A DNA stretch of 35,044 bases from positions 1 to 35,044 of the forward strand of contig CAMCYR010000034.1 of the NCBI GenBank assembly GCA_945885475.1. The letters are read 5' to 3'. The DNA is from Chitinophaga pinensis (GTDB lineage: Bacteria > Bacteroidota > Bacteroidia > 2-12-FULL-35-15). Made by a program: the position numbers and the translations under genes. Under the pieces are notes generated by a model. The model was not told the origin of the DNA. It saw only the letters and a program-made list of their open reading frames with translations, and made no database searches. Numbering within the stretch: the stretch's first letter is position 1; every line of letters starts with the position of its first letter. Below are positions 23,230-34,400 of the stretch, in pieces.

Positions 23230-24654
23230 ATGAAAAAGCACCTGTTTTTTTTATTCTTTCCAACCTTTATGTTTGGCCAAACAACTTATTTTGAAAAAGT
23301 TTTTGGAACATCTGGAATTGAAATCTCTAGATCAGTGAAGCAAATAAACACGGGAAGTATCTTTGTTTTTGGAAATTCTGATGCAGGGCCTTTTGGTGGA
23401 AATGATATATCTCTTTCTAAGTTAGATCGTCAAGGAAATGAAATTTGGACACACTATTACGGAACAAGTTTTACGGAAAATGGTTTTTATTTAAATACAA
23501 CTGCAGATGGAAATTTTGTGTTTGTTGCTGAAGGACAATCAGCTTCAGGCTTATTGGATATATTAATTTACAAAGTAGATTCAGCAGGGTCTGTGATTTG
23601 GAATAAAACATACGCTACTCCAGTAAATGAAACGGCTAAATACATTGAGCAAACATCCGATGGTGGATATATTATTGCCGGCTCTCAAAATGATGCACTC
23701 GGATTGAATGATATATTGGTTCTAAAGCTTGATTCGAATGGAGATTACGAGTGGCATCAAACCTTGGGGAGAGCGGAAAATGAAATTGCTGATATGATCC
23801 ATGAAATAAATGGCGGTTATATTTTAACGGGCGTTACAAAAAGTTATGGAGCTGGAGGATACGATATTATTTTATACAGACTCGATTTATTTGGAATAGA
23901 AAATTGGTCGCAACCGTATGGTGATTCACTTCAAAATGGCTGCCAAGGCTTGCTTTTAACGGCAGATGGAAATTATTTGTCGTATGGAGAAACAGAAATA
24001 GCTCCTGCTTCAGCCTTTGATTTTTATTTAGAAAAAATAGATACCAATGGTGTTAGTTTGTGGAAAAAAATTTTTGGCGGGATCGGCTCGGATGCCATTT
24101 TTTCTGTAATAAATAATGGGACAGGAGGCTATATATTTACTGGTTACAGTAATAGTTATAGTGGAAGTGGGCCTCTCGATCTTGTTATAATGAATCTAGA
24201 TTCCTTGGGTAATCAAATTTGGGTTCAAACGTATGGAGGTTCTGGAATTGATATTGGTTATGAAATAATAAAATCGGTTGATAATGATGGATTTATTTTA
24301 ACAGGAAAAACAGTCGATTCAACTGAAGAGTACTATTTATTAAAATTAGATGGAAGTGGAGTTGTTAGCGAAATAGTAAATTACCAAAATACTTTTTATT
24401 CGATCTCAAACGCTTTCCCTAACCCAGCAAATATGTCTGTTTCAATGAAGTACGACATCACAGAGTTTTCACACAAAGGCCAGATTGTAATTTATGATCT
24501 GTTAGGCAAAGCAGTAAAAGAAATTGCGCTTTCTGATAAAAAAGGGACTGCAAAAATTAATGTGTATGACCTGAATGCCGGAGTTTATTTTTACTCTTTT
24601 CTGATAGATGGTAAAGCCGTTTCAACAAAAAAATTAGTTGTAAGTTCTCAGTAA
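23230..24654 (+). CDS. T9SS cargo with seven propeller-like repeats
   Basis: A 474-residue secreted protein with signal peptide MKKHLFFLFFPTFMFGQ. It contains seven repeats of about 50-55 residues, each with a strand GGYI(L/I)(T/A)G, a D(I/L)xxxK(L/V)D segment, an NG or G turn and W(x)3YG. Examples are GGYIIAGSQNDALGLNDILV, GGYILTGVTKSYGAGGYDII and GGYIFTGYSNSYSGSGPLDL. Seven such units suggest a closed beta-propeller. The C-terminal 80 residues are a type A sorting domain (AFPNPANMSVSMKYDI, VIYDLLGKAVKEI, GVYFYSFLIDG, KKLVVSSQ). The ATG at 23230 is preferred over an in-frame start at 23203, which would place nine extra residues before the signal peptide and overlap the terminator. Its binding target is unknown. 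Confidence 0.9.
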   Translation: MKKHLFFLFFPTFMFGQTTYFEKVFGTSGIEISRSVKQINTGSIFVFGNSDAGPFGGNDISLSKLDRQGNEIWTHYYGTSFTENGFYLNTTADGNFVFVAEGQSASGLLDILIYKVDSAGSVIWNKTYATPVNETAKYIEQTSDGGYIIAGSQNDALGLNDILVLKLDSNGDYEWHQTLGRAENEIADMIHEINGGYILTGVTKSYGAGGYDIILYRLDLFGIENWSQPYGDSLQNGCQGLLLTADGNYLSYGETEIAPASAFDFYLEKIDTNGVSLWKKIFGGIGSDAIFSVINNGTGGYIFTGYSNSYSGSGPLDLVIMNLDSLGNQIWVQTYGGSGIDIGYEIIKSVDNDGFILTGKTVDSTEEYYLLKLDGSGVVSEIVNYQNTFYSISNAFPNPANMSVSMKYDITEFSHKGQIVIYDLLGKAVKEIALSDKKGTAKINVYDLNAGVYFYSFLIDGKAVSTKKLVVSSQ

Positions 24655-24684
24655 AAAAATTTCACCCAGACCTTAGAAAAAGGT

Positions 24685-25371
24685 TTACTTTAAAAGTTCT
24701 GAAGCGAGCTTGGGTAAACCAATGCTGGCTTTTTCTTTGATGATTGTCAGATTCGCGATACCCTTTACTTTTATGTCGCTCGGATCTATTAAATATTTGC
24801 GAATCTGCTGTGGTGAATAGTCGATGATTCCTGCTGCAGGGTAAACAGCCATGGATGTTCCGATAACGATAAAGATATCGGCATGCTCAGCCATCAGATT
24901 AGCGGTGTCCATCAGCGGAACCATTTCACCAAACCAAACAATATGAGGGCGTAATTGTGAGCCTTTAGTGCATTTATCTCCTACTTTAATTTCAGTTCCT
25001 TTGATCTGATAAACTAAGGATGGATCAAGCGTGCTTCGGCTTTTGGTGATCTCGCCATGTAAATGAAGCACTTTTTTGGACCCTGCTCGTTCATGAAGAT
25101 CATCAATGTTTTGGGTGATAATCTGAACATCGTATTTTTTCTCCAGGTCCACCAAAGCAAAGTGCGCCTTGTTGGGCCGTGCATCTAAAACTTGCTTTCT
25201 TCGCTTATTATAAAAATCCAATACCAAACCTTGGTTTTTTTCCCAAGCCATTGGAGTCGCAACCTCATTTATGTCGAATTCTTCCCACAAGCCACCGCTG
25301 TCGCGGAAGGTCTTTATCCCACTCTCAGCGCTGATTCCAGCACCTGTAAATACGACTAATTTTGGTTTCAT
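24685..25371 (-). CDS. Sirtuin, NAD-dependent protein deacylase (Sir2 class III-like)
   Basis: A 228-residue Sir2 protein. The NAD-binding GAGISAESGIKTFRDSGGLW, TQNIDDLHERAG (86-97), the catalytic H105 in LHLHGE and IVIGTSMAVYPAAG are all present. Y54 and R57 in FYNKRRKQ match the Y-x-x-R pocket that lets SIRT5 and E. coli CobB accept succinyl and malonyl lysine. C134 is the only cysteine, so the four-cysteine zinc site of many sirtuins is absent. Removal of acyl groups from lysines of metabolic enzymes is the expected role. It is divergent from maeB with 117 bases between and converges on the propeller gene. Confidence 0.95.
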   Translation of the reverse strand: MKPKLVVFTGAGISAESGIKTFRDSGGLWEEFDINEVATPMAWEKNQGLVLDFYNKRRKQVLDARPNKAHFALVDLEKKYDVQIITQNIDDLHERAGSKKVLHLHGEITKSRSTLDPSLVYQIKGTEIKVGDKCTKGSQLRPHIVWFGEMVPLMDTANLMAEHADIFIVIGTSMAVYPAAGIIDYSPQQIRKYLIDPSDIKVKGIANLTIIKEKASIGLPKLASELLK

Positions 25372-25436
25372 TTCTCACTAAAGTAAATATTATTCTTGGA
25401 AACACAATTTAATAGCTTCAATTTCAAGTAAACGAC

Positions 25437-25465
25437 TTGTATCTATTGAGAAATTGTTATATTCG
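25437..25465 (+). promoter_or_regulatory. Probable promoter of maeB
   Basis: TTG at 25437-25439 and TATATTCG at 25458-25465 (one mismatch to TAnnTTTG) are separated by 18 bases; the ATG follows 23 bases later. Confidence 0.4.
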
Positions 25466-25488
25466 CAATTCAAAAAAAATACCCGAAA

Positions 25489-27759
25489 ATGGCTAAATTA
25501 AGAAAGCAGGATGCATTGGATTATCACGCTCAGGGAAGACCCGGTAAAATTGAGGTTATTCCCACGAAACCGCATAGTTCGCAACGCGATCTTTCATTGG
25601 CTTATTCTCCCGGTGTTGCCGAACCCTGTTTAGAGATCGAAAAAAATCCGGAGGATGTATACAAATACACAGCAAAAGGAAATTTAGTGGCTGTGATTTC
25701 CAATGGAACCGCTGTTTTAGGCTTGGGGAATATTGGAGCCTTGGCGTCAAAGCCTGTGATGGAAGGAAAGGGCTTGCTTTTTAAGATCTTTGCTGACATT
25801 GATGTTTTTGATATTGAAGTGGATGCGACAGATATTGATCTATTTGTAAATACGGTTAAAGCAATTGCTCCAACGTTCGGAGGTATAAATTTAGAAGATA
25901 TCAAAGCTCCTGAATGTTTTGAAATTGAGCGCAGACTGAAAGAGGAGTTGAATATCCCATTGATGCATGATGATCAGCATGGAACAGCAATTATTTCCTC
26001 TGCAGCCTTATTGAACGCATGTGAAGTAGCTAAGAAAAAAATTGAAAAGGTGAAGATCGTTGTTAATGGTGCCGGTGCATCCGCGATCTCTTGCGCAAAA
26101 CTGTATATCGCTGTAGGAGCAAAAAAAGAAAATATATTAATGCTCGACAGTAAAGGGGTCATCTCTGTTGATCGAACTGATTTAGATGGTCAGAAATCAT
26201 TTTTTGCAACAACCAATAAAAAACCGAAAACATTGGAAGATGCCATGAAGGATGCCGATGTTTTTGTGGGTTTGTCCAAAGGCAATATTGTGACTCAGAA
26301 AATGATTCAGTCCATGGCAAAACGCCCAATCGTTTTTGCATTGGCAAATCCTGATCCCGAAATTCCATATGCTTTAGCTATTGCGGCGCGTCCCGATATT
26401 ATAATGGCTACAGGTCGCTCGGATCATCCTAATCAGGTGAACAACGTACTTGGATTCCCTTTCATTTTCAGAGGGGCACTCGATGTGCGTGCCACACAGA
26501 TCAATGAAGCCATGAAACTGGCAGCGGTTTATGCAATTGCTAATCTTGCAAAGGAAACCGTTCCCGAAACGGTAAATCTGGCCTACGATTCAAAAAATAT
26601 AACATTCGGTCCCGAATACATTATACCTAAGCCGATCGATCCGCGATTGATTTACACCGTTGCTCCAGCTGTTGCTAAAGCGGCAATGGAATCAGGTGTT
26701 GCCCAGCATAAAATTACCAACTGGGATGCTTATGTTCAGGAGCTGATCAACCGCTTAGGTTTGGATAATAAATTAATCCGCAACATCACCAACAAAGCAA
26801 AACAAAATCCAAAGCGTGTTGTATTTGCGGAAGCGGATCATTACAAAATATTGAAAGCAGCTCAACAGGTAAACGATGAAGGTATCGCTAAGCCGATACT
26901 TCTGGGGGATGTTGAAAAGATCAAAAAATTAATTGCTGATAATAATCTCGATTTAGGAGATACGCCCATCATCGATCCAAGAAGTAAATGTGAAGATGAT
27001 CGCAGAAATGCATTCGGTGATATTTTCTTCAAGAAGCGTCAGCGTAGAGGTTTTACATTGTATGAGGCGCGTAAGGTAATGAAGGAGAGGAATCATTTTG
27101 GTGCAATGATGGTGGAAACCGGTGCTGCAGATGCGATGATATCCGGACTTACCAGAAAATACGCAGATCCAATCCGTCCTGCTCTGCAAATTATCGGGGT
27201 GCAGGAAGGCGTGAAGCGTGTGGCTGGCATGTACATTATGAATACAAAACAAGGTCCTTACTTTTTTGCGGATACAACCATGAACGTGGATCCTTCTGTT
27301 CAGGATCTGGTTGATATTACCGTGCTGACCGCTAATAGCGTGAAGCAGTTCAATATCACTCCGCGGATCGCTTTGTTGTCATACTCTAACTTTGGTTCTG
27401 CCGAAGGCGAAGTGCCAAACAAGATGCGTGAAGCAACAGAAATTCTCCACAAAAATTATCCGGGGATGATCGTTGACGGCGAGATGCAGGCGAATTTTGC
27501 CTTGAACGATGAGTTGATGAAAGAGCAATTTCCATTTTCGGATCTTGCCGATAAAAAAGTAAACACGCTTATTTTTCCAAACCTTGCTTCTGGAAATATT
27601 GCCTATAAGCTGATCCAGGAAATGGGTGGTGCTGAAGCAATCGGCCCCGTATTGATTGGAATGAAAAAACCGGTGCACATTTTACAGTTGGGAAGCTCTG
27701 TTCGAGAAATCGTGAACATGGTCACGATTGCTGTTGTGGATGCGCAAGCAAAGAAATAA
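25489..27759 (+). CDS. maeB: NADP-dependent malic enzyme fused to a phosphotransacetylase domain
   Basis: A 756-residue MaeB-type enzyme that oxidatively decarboxylates malate to pyruvate with NADP. The N-terminal malic domain shows SLAYSPGVAEPCLEIEKNP and VISNGTAVLGLGNIGALASK. The metal and substrate region is MHDDQHGTAI, and the NAD(P) fold has VVNGAGASAISCAKL. From about residue 430 the phosphotransacetylase-like domain begins (RVVFAEADHYKILKAA) and runs to the end. In E. coli MaeB this domain is catalytically inactive as a phosphotransacetylase but mediates acetyl-CoA control and oligomerisation; the same is inferred here. The length equals the usual family length. ruvA follows after 40 bases and sprA after that, an arrangement I recall from other Bacteroidota. 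Confidence 0.96.
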   Translation: MAKLRKQDALDYHAQGRPGKIEVIPTKPHSSQRDLSLAYSPGVAEPCLEIEKNPEDVYKYTAKGNLVAVISNGTAVLGLGNIGALASKPVMEGKGLLFKIFADIDVFDIEVDATDIDLFVNTVKAIAPTFGGINLEDIKAPECFEIERRLKEELNIPLMHDDQHGTAIISSAALLNACEVAKKKIEKVKIVVNGAGASAISCAKLYIAVGAKKENILMLDSKGVISVDRTDLDGQKSFFATTNKKPKTLEDAMKDADVFVGLSKGNIVTQKMIQSMAKRPIVFALANPDPEIPYALAIAARPDIIMATGRSDHPNQVNNVLGFPFIFRGALDVRATQINEAMKLAAVYAIANLAKETVPETVNLAYDSKNITFGPEYIIPKPIDPRLIYTVAPAVAKAAMESGVAQHKITNWDAYVQELINRLGLDNKLIRNITNKAKQNPKRVVFAEADHYKILKAAQQVNDEGIAKPILLGDVEKIKKLIADNNLDLGDTPIIDPRSKCEDDRRNAFGDIFFKKRQRRGFTLYEARKVMKERNHFGAMMVETGAADAMISGLTRKYADPIRPALQIIGVQEGVKRVAGMYIMNTKQGPYFFADTTMNVDPSVQDLVDITVLTANSVKQFNITPRIALLSYSNFGSAEGEVPNKMREATEILHKNYPGMIVDGEMQANFALNDELMKEQFPFSDLADKKVNTLIFPNLASGNIAYKLIQEMGGAEAIGPVLIGMKKPVHILQLGSSVREIVNMVTIAVVDAQAKK

Positions 27760-27799
27760 GGCAACTGTTTTGAAATAATACGTCATAAAAATTGAATAG

Positions 27800-28387
27800 A
27801 TGATCTATCATATTGAAGGGAAATTAATAGAGAAAACACCAACCTACGCGGTAATTGATGCCGGTGGTGTTGGCTATGTGATGCAGATTTCGTTAAACAC
27901 TTTTTCGAAGATTGGTGATTCCGAAAAATGCAAACTTTATACCGAACAACTTTACGTGCGTGATGATATGCCCCGTTTTTTTGGTTTTGCTGATATCGCT
28001 GAACGGAATTTATTTCGATTATTGGTTTCTGTTTCCGGTGTTGGCGGCACGAGTGCATTGTTAATGTTGTCTTCCTTAAGTGCAGCGGAGATCCAGACGG
28101 CAATCGCGACAGCGAATGTTGCAGTTATTAAGAGCGTTAAGGGAATCGGTGAAAAAACAGCACAACGGGTGATCGTTGATCTGAAAGATAAAATGGGAAA
28201 AAGTGATCTTTCTTCTGAAATATTTGCCGGACTTAACAATACTTTGAAGGAAGAAGCGTTATCTGCTCTTGTGATGCTTGGGTTCAATAAGTTGGCAGCA
28301 GACAAAACGCTTGATAAAATTATCAGAACGGAGGGTACAGGACAAACAGTGGAACAACTGATAAAATCAGCACTTAAGAATCTTTAA
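27800..28387 (+). CDS. ruvA: Holliday junction DNA-binding protein RuvA
   Basis: A 195-residue protein that binds four-way junctions as a tetramer and recruits RuvB. Domain I is an OB fold (MIYHIEGKLIEKTPTYAVID, GYVMQISLNT). Domain II has two helix-hairpin-helix motifs (LLVSVSGVGGTSALLML and IKSVKGIGEKTAQRVIVDLKDK). Domain III, the RuvB-binding three-helix bundle, is at the C-terminus (LKEEALSALVMLGFNK). It lies between maeB and sprA, with 40 bases before it and 15 bases between its TAA and the sprA TTG. ruvB is encoded separately at 13230-14261, and no ruvC is in the window. Confidence 0.96.
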   Translation: MIYHIEGKLIEKTPTYAVIDAGGVGYVMQISLNTFSKIGDSEKCKLYTEQLYVRDDMPRFFGFADIAERNLFRLLVSVSGVGGTSALLMLSSLSAAEIQTAIATANVAVIKSVKGIGEKTAQRVIVDLKDKMGKSDLSSEIFAGLNNTLKEEALSALVMLGFNKLAADKTLDKIIRTEGTGQTVEQLIKSALKNL

Positions 28388-28402
28388 TTTTTATTTTACA
28401 TT

Positions 28403-31400
28403 TTGACTAAGTCGTTCGCAAAATATATTCTTGTTACCGGTGCTTCATTTGGAATGCTTTCGCTTATCGTTAGTTCCGATGCGAAAGTCAGTTCATATAA
28501 TCACGCAAATGCTGCAGACGAAAATCAACCTGTTTTTGCAATTGATACCCCTGTCGATGAGGACACCCCGATTATTCTCCCTTACAATTTTCAAGACCAA
28601 TCCAACAACGATCCGCTGAATTATCCGAATGCAGGTGGATTGATGCTCAATAATCCTTCGAATATTAACACCTCAGTTGATTATGATCCTCTAACCGGTC
28701 AATACAATGTCAACCAAACAATGGGTGGCATCAATTACCGCCCGCCCACTTATCTTGAAAGCGAGGAATATCAAAAACTAATGTTCGATAAGCAGGTGAA
28801 AGATTATTGGAATGCCCGCTCACATGCTGAAAGTCAGAATGCGCAGTCAAATACTGTCATCCCGAAATTAAATGTTGGTGGCGAAATTTTTGATCGGATC
28901 TTCGGTGGAAATACAGTTGATATCCGCCCGAATGGTTCGGCTGAATTGATATTCGCCTACAATGGCACAAAAACCGAAAATCCAGCTATTCCTGTTAGAA
29001 ACCGTAAAACAAATACGTTTGATTTTGATGAAAAAATTCAATTGAATGTTGTTGGTAAAATCGGTGACAAGTTAAAATTAACAACCAGTTACAATACTGA
29101 AGCAACTTTTGATTACGAAAATCAAATGAAGCTGGAGTATACCGGCTATGAGGATGAGATCATCAAAAAGATTGAAGCGGGGAATGTGAGTTTGCCACTG
29201 AATGGATCTTTGATCACTGGAAGTCAAACGCTGTTTGGTATTAAAACTCAGTTGCAATTCGGGCGGTTGACCATTACAAGTGTTTTGTCTCAGCAAAAAG
29301 GTAAAAAATCAGAAGTGGAGGTTACCGGTGGTGCACAGGTTACTAAGTTTGATATTCCGGGTGATCAGTACGAAGCAAACAAACACTTTTTCTTAGCACA
29401 TTATTTTCGCGATAATTTTAATTCCGCATTAGCTGGTTTACCATTTGTAAATTCTCAGGTAAACATTACGAGAATGGAAGCCTGGATTTCAAATACCAAC
29501 GGTGCAACAAACGATGTCCGCAGTGTGGTTGCATTTGCTGAATTGGCGGAAGATTCTGCACATGTGCCTACTAACCAGTTCGCCTACGTCGGTGATAATC
29601 CGCTCGATAAATTACCATACAATACGCAGAATGATCTGTATTACAAGATGACCGACCCAACCGCTGTGCCTTCAAATATTGGAGTGAGGGTTATCAATAC
29701 AACAGTTGCGAAAATCTATTCCATCACCGGGGATATTGTGAAGCCGCAAACAAATTATGAATTGGTTGCTAGTGCAAGAAAACTTCAGCCTTCCGAATAT
29801 ACATTAAACGCTCGTCTTGGTTTTATCTCCTTAAACCAACAATTAAATCCAGACCAGATCCTTTCTGTTGCCTACGAATATACATTTAATGGTATTGTGT
29901 ATCGTGTCGGTGAATTTTCAACGGATGGTGTCAGTGCTCCAGATGCCTTGATAACAAAGATGTTGAAGAGCTCCGCAACAAACACAAAACATCCGATGTG
30001 GAATTTGATGATGAAGAATATTTATTCCATAGGCGCATATCAGGTAAATTCTCAGGATTTTAAATTGGAAGTTTTTTATACCAATGCTCAAAGTGGAACC
30101 GACATTAATTATCTTCCTGTTTCTGCTGCTGAGGTGTTGATCGCTGCAAAACCTTTAAATCAGGTCTTGTTTGTCGATAGATTAAATCAGCAAAACGATG
30201 CAACTCCCGATGGCGCATTCGATTTTATTGACGGGGTAACCATAAATGCGACCAATGGACGCGTTATTTTTCCGGTCGTAGAGCCTTTCGGAGACCATTT
30301 GCGGAGCAGATTTACTCCCTCTTCCACGGAAGCAAATTCCTACGTTTTCGATCCTTTGTACGACTCCACGATCACAAGTGCACGAAATGTTTTCGCGAAT
30401 TTAAATCGTTTCAAATTAAAAGGTTCCTACCAATCAACCGGTGGCTCCGAAATATCCTTAGGTGCACCCAATGTTCCGCAAGGCTCTGTTACTGTTACTG
30501 CAGGTGGAATTCTATTACAGGAGAATGTTCAGTATACCGTTGATTACACCTTGGGTCGCGTGAAGATCATTGATGAGGGGGTTTTAAATTCAGGAATGCC
30601 GATTAAAATTTCCCTAGAAAGTAACGCACTCTTTGCCATTCAGCAAAAAACATTGTTTGGCACTCACCTCGATTACCGTATCAATAAAGATTTCAGCATC
30701 GGTGGTACCGTTTTGAATTTAACGGAACGACCGCTTACTAAAAAGGTAAATATCGGTGATGAACCAATCTCAAATACCATTTGGGGATTAGATGCCAATT
30801 ACCGCACCGAAGCACCTTTCCTTACACGCTGGATCGATAAGATTCCCTTTATTGAAACCAAGGAGATGAGCACGATTACTGCTGCCGGGGAGTTTGCATA
30901 TTTGGTTCCTGGGCATAGCAAAGCAATCGGTAAAAGCGGTAATTCATATATCGATGACTTTGAAGGCAGTCAGTCGGAAATAGATCTGCACGCTCAAAGC
31001 GCCTGGAGTTTGGCAAGTACGCCACAAGGACAAACAGCATCCGGGATGTTTCCCGAAGGAGCACTTTCTGATTCATTACCAAACGGTTTTAACAGAGCAA
31101 AATTAAATTGGTATCACATCGATCCGTTGTTTTTGCGGAATCAATCGGGAACAACTCCCGGTTATTACAGCACAACGGATATGTCGAACAATTTTGCACG
31201 TGAAATCCCTGAAACGGAAGTTTTCCCGAACAAGCCTTCATCATCAGGAACTCCTGTGATCACGACAACACTCGATCTGGCATACTATCCGACGGAACGC
31301 GGCCCATACAATTACGATGTAACGCCTACTTCTTTGTCTGCAGGATTAGATGCAAATGGAAATTTGAATAATCCGACATCCCGCTGGGGTGGTATCATGC

Positions 31401-34400
31401 GCTCTATCAATACGAACGATTTTGAAGCGGCAAACATTGAGTTTATTCAGTTTTGGGTGATGGATCCATTCAACAGCGATCTGCCGATTGCCGATCAGAT
31501 TACTTCCGGAGAATTGTATTTCGATCTTGGAAATATTTCTGAAGATGTCTTGAGAGATGGATACAAAAGTGCTGAAAATGTTTTGCCTGCTCCAAGTACA
31601 GCGGCTCAGAATAATGGAAATAATTTACCTACCGATACCACCGCATTCGGTATTGTCCCTCTAATTCAACCGCTTGTAAATGCTTTTAACAGCGATGAAG
31701 CCGATAGAGCATTTCAGGATATTGGTCTTGATGGTATGAGTAATGTGCAGGAGCAAACCTTCTTTAATGATTATTTGACACAGGTTGCTCTTACTTCACC
31801 TGCCGGTTATGGCGGCATTGCTGCCGATCCATCCGGTGACGATTACCGCTATTTCAGAGATGGTATTTACGATGCGGCATCGAGTAAAACACTTGAACGG
31901 TACAAAAAATTTAACGGATTGGAAGGAAACTCTGCTATTACTACCGGCTCATTTCCTACCGCTTCCACTACTTTACCTAACGTTGAAGATATTAACCGCG
32001 ATAACAACTTAAGTACTGTTGAGAGTTATTATCAATACAAAGTTGGTTTAACTCCGGGTGCTTTTGCTGGTGGTGTGGGAACAAATTACATTACCAATGT
32101 GTATACTACAACCGGACAAAATATTAAAGACGGAACCACAAAACCAATTACCTGGTACCAATTTAAAATTCCTATTAAAGATCCGAACGCGTTGCGTGTT
32201 GGTGCAATTGAAAATTTTCAATCGATTCGTTTTATGCGGATGTTCATTAAAGGATGTGATAAACCGATTGTATTGCGCTTCGCCCGACTAGAATTGGTTC
32301 GTAACGATTGGAGAAAATATGCTTATGATTTGTTGTTGCCGGGTTTATACCAACCGAACGACGATGCCAACACCCAGTTTGATATTGGTGCTGTGAATAT
32401 TGAAGAGGATGGAAGCAAGCAGCCCGTTAACTATGTGTTGCCACCAAACATCGATAGAGAAATCAATACAGGTTCTGCAAATTTGGTTGCATTAAATGAG
32501 CAGGCAATGTCCTTGACCATCTGTAATCTCGAAGACGGTCATTCCCGTGCGGCATATAAAACTTCTAACCTGGATGTGCGTTCGTACAAAAAATTAAAAA
32601 TGTATATCCATGCAGAAGCTTCCGCGAATACCGCTACTCCGCTTAGTGATGATGATCTGTATGCCTTTGTCCGTTTAGGAACAGATTATACGGATAACTA
32701 TTATGAATATGCAATCCCTTTAAAAGTTACTCCTCCAGGTTATTACAACGGTTCGGATGTGGACGATCAATACCGTGTTTGGCCCGAAGCGAATGAAATG
32801 ATTTTGGAGTTTGAAAAATTGCAAGCAGCTAAACAACGAAGAAATATTGATATGTTCAACGGCGGCAGCGTTACGCTTACTTCCGAATATATAGTGCCGG
32901 ACGGAACACGACTGATCACCATTAAAGGAAATCCGAATTTAAGTGCCATCAAAACGATGATGATCGGTATCCGTAATCCGAACAAAGGCGGACCAACAGA
33001 CAGTGATGATGGTTTGCCAAAATGCGGACAGGTTTGGGTGAACGAATTGCGTTTAACTGATTTTGATGAGCAAGGTGGATGGGCTGCTACTGCAAGAGTT
33101 ACAGCTAAATTAGCCGATTTCGGAAATTTGTCTTTATCCGGAAACATGTATACTCCTGGTTTTGGTAGTATAGAAAATAAAATTCAGGAACGTAAAAGAG
33201 CGACCTTAAAACAATATGATGTTTCTTCAAGTTTGGAATTGGGTAAGTTTTTACCGGAAGAATATAACATTCATATTCCGATGTATGTTGGATATTCTGA
33301 AACATTCATCACACCGCAATACAATCCGCTTGATCCGGATATCTTGCTTGCACCCGCTTTAAAGGATGAAGCGATTCCAAAGAGTGTGCGCGATTCCCTG
33401 AAACGCGTTACACTGGATTATACCAAACGGAGGAGCATCAATTTTACGAATGTAAAAAAAGACAAAGGAAAAAATTCCAAGAAGAGTCGTATCTATGATA
33501 TTGAAAACTGGGCTGCATCTTATTCTTATAATGAAACGTATAAGCGTGATGTAAATATAGAATATAATACACAACGTAATTACCGCGGTGGCTTGATTTA
33601 TAATTTCGCTCCTACCCCAAAAAATTATAAACCTTTTGCGAAAACAAAAATATTTCAGAGCAAATACCTGCAGCTGATCAAAGACCTGAATTTTTATTTG
33701 ATGCCGAATAAAATTGGTTTTGGAACGGATGTCGACCGCGATTTCAGCACTTCTAAAAGCAGAAATACAACGGGTGGGGATTTATTAATCCTACCGACCT
33801 TTAATAAGCGTTTTACAATGAGTCGTAACTATGAATTTAAGTACGACCTTACAAAAGGATTGAAGTTTGATTATACCGCCACAAATGATGCCCGTATCCT
33901 CGAGCCCGCTGGCGAAATCGATACAGGTGAAAAAAAGGATACCGTTTGGAATAACTTTATTGAAGGCGGTAAAACAACACGCTTTAATCAGCAGGTGGGT
34001 GTAAATTATACGATCCCAATCAATAAAATCCCACTGCTTGATTTTACAACTGCTTCTGTGAGATATGGAGGAACATACGGTTGGGAACGCGCACCGTTCA
34101 ATGCTGATTCGTTGGGTAATACGATCCGGAACTCCCAAACAATTAATTGGAATGGTCAGTTAAATATGATCACGCTGTACAATAAGATTCCTTATTTTAA
34201 AAAGATCAACCAGAAGGGGAATAAAGGACAGAACAAAGGTGGAAAAGCGAGTGCCATTTCAAAACCGGATGCTCCAAAGACAGCAGCAGAAATTGCTGAT
34301 TCTACAAAAAAGGCGAAAGAAAATAAATTTGAAATATTAGAATATGTTGCCAGAATAATCATGTCGATTAAAACGGTAACGGTTACTTATTCGACAACCG

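Noticed and set aside
28385-28405. A RuvA-SprA fusion protein by readthrough
   Set aside because: The frames are in phase, but a signal peptide would become internal and RuvA ends at its normal length; TTG initiation is simpler.
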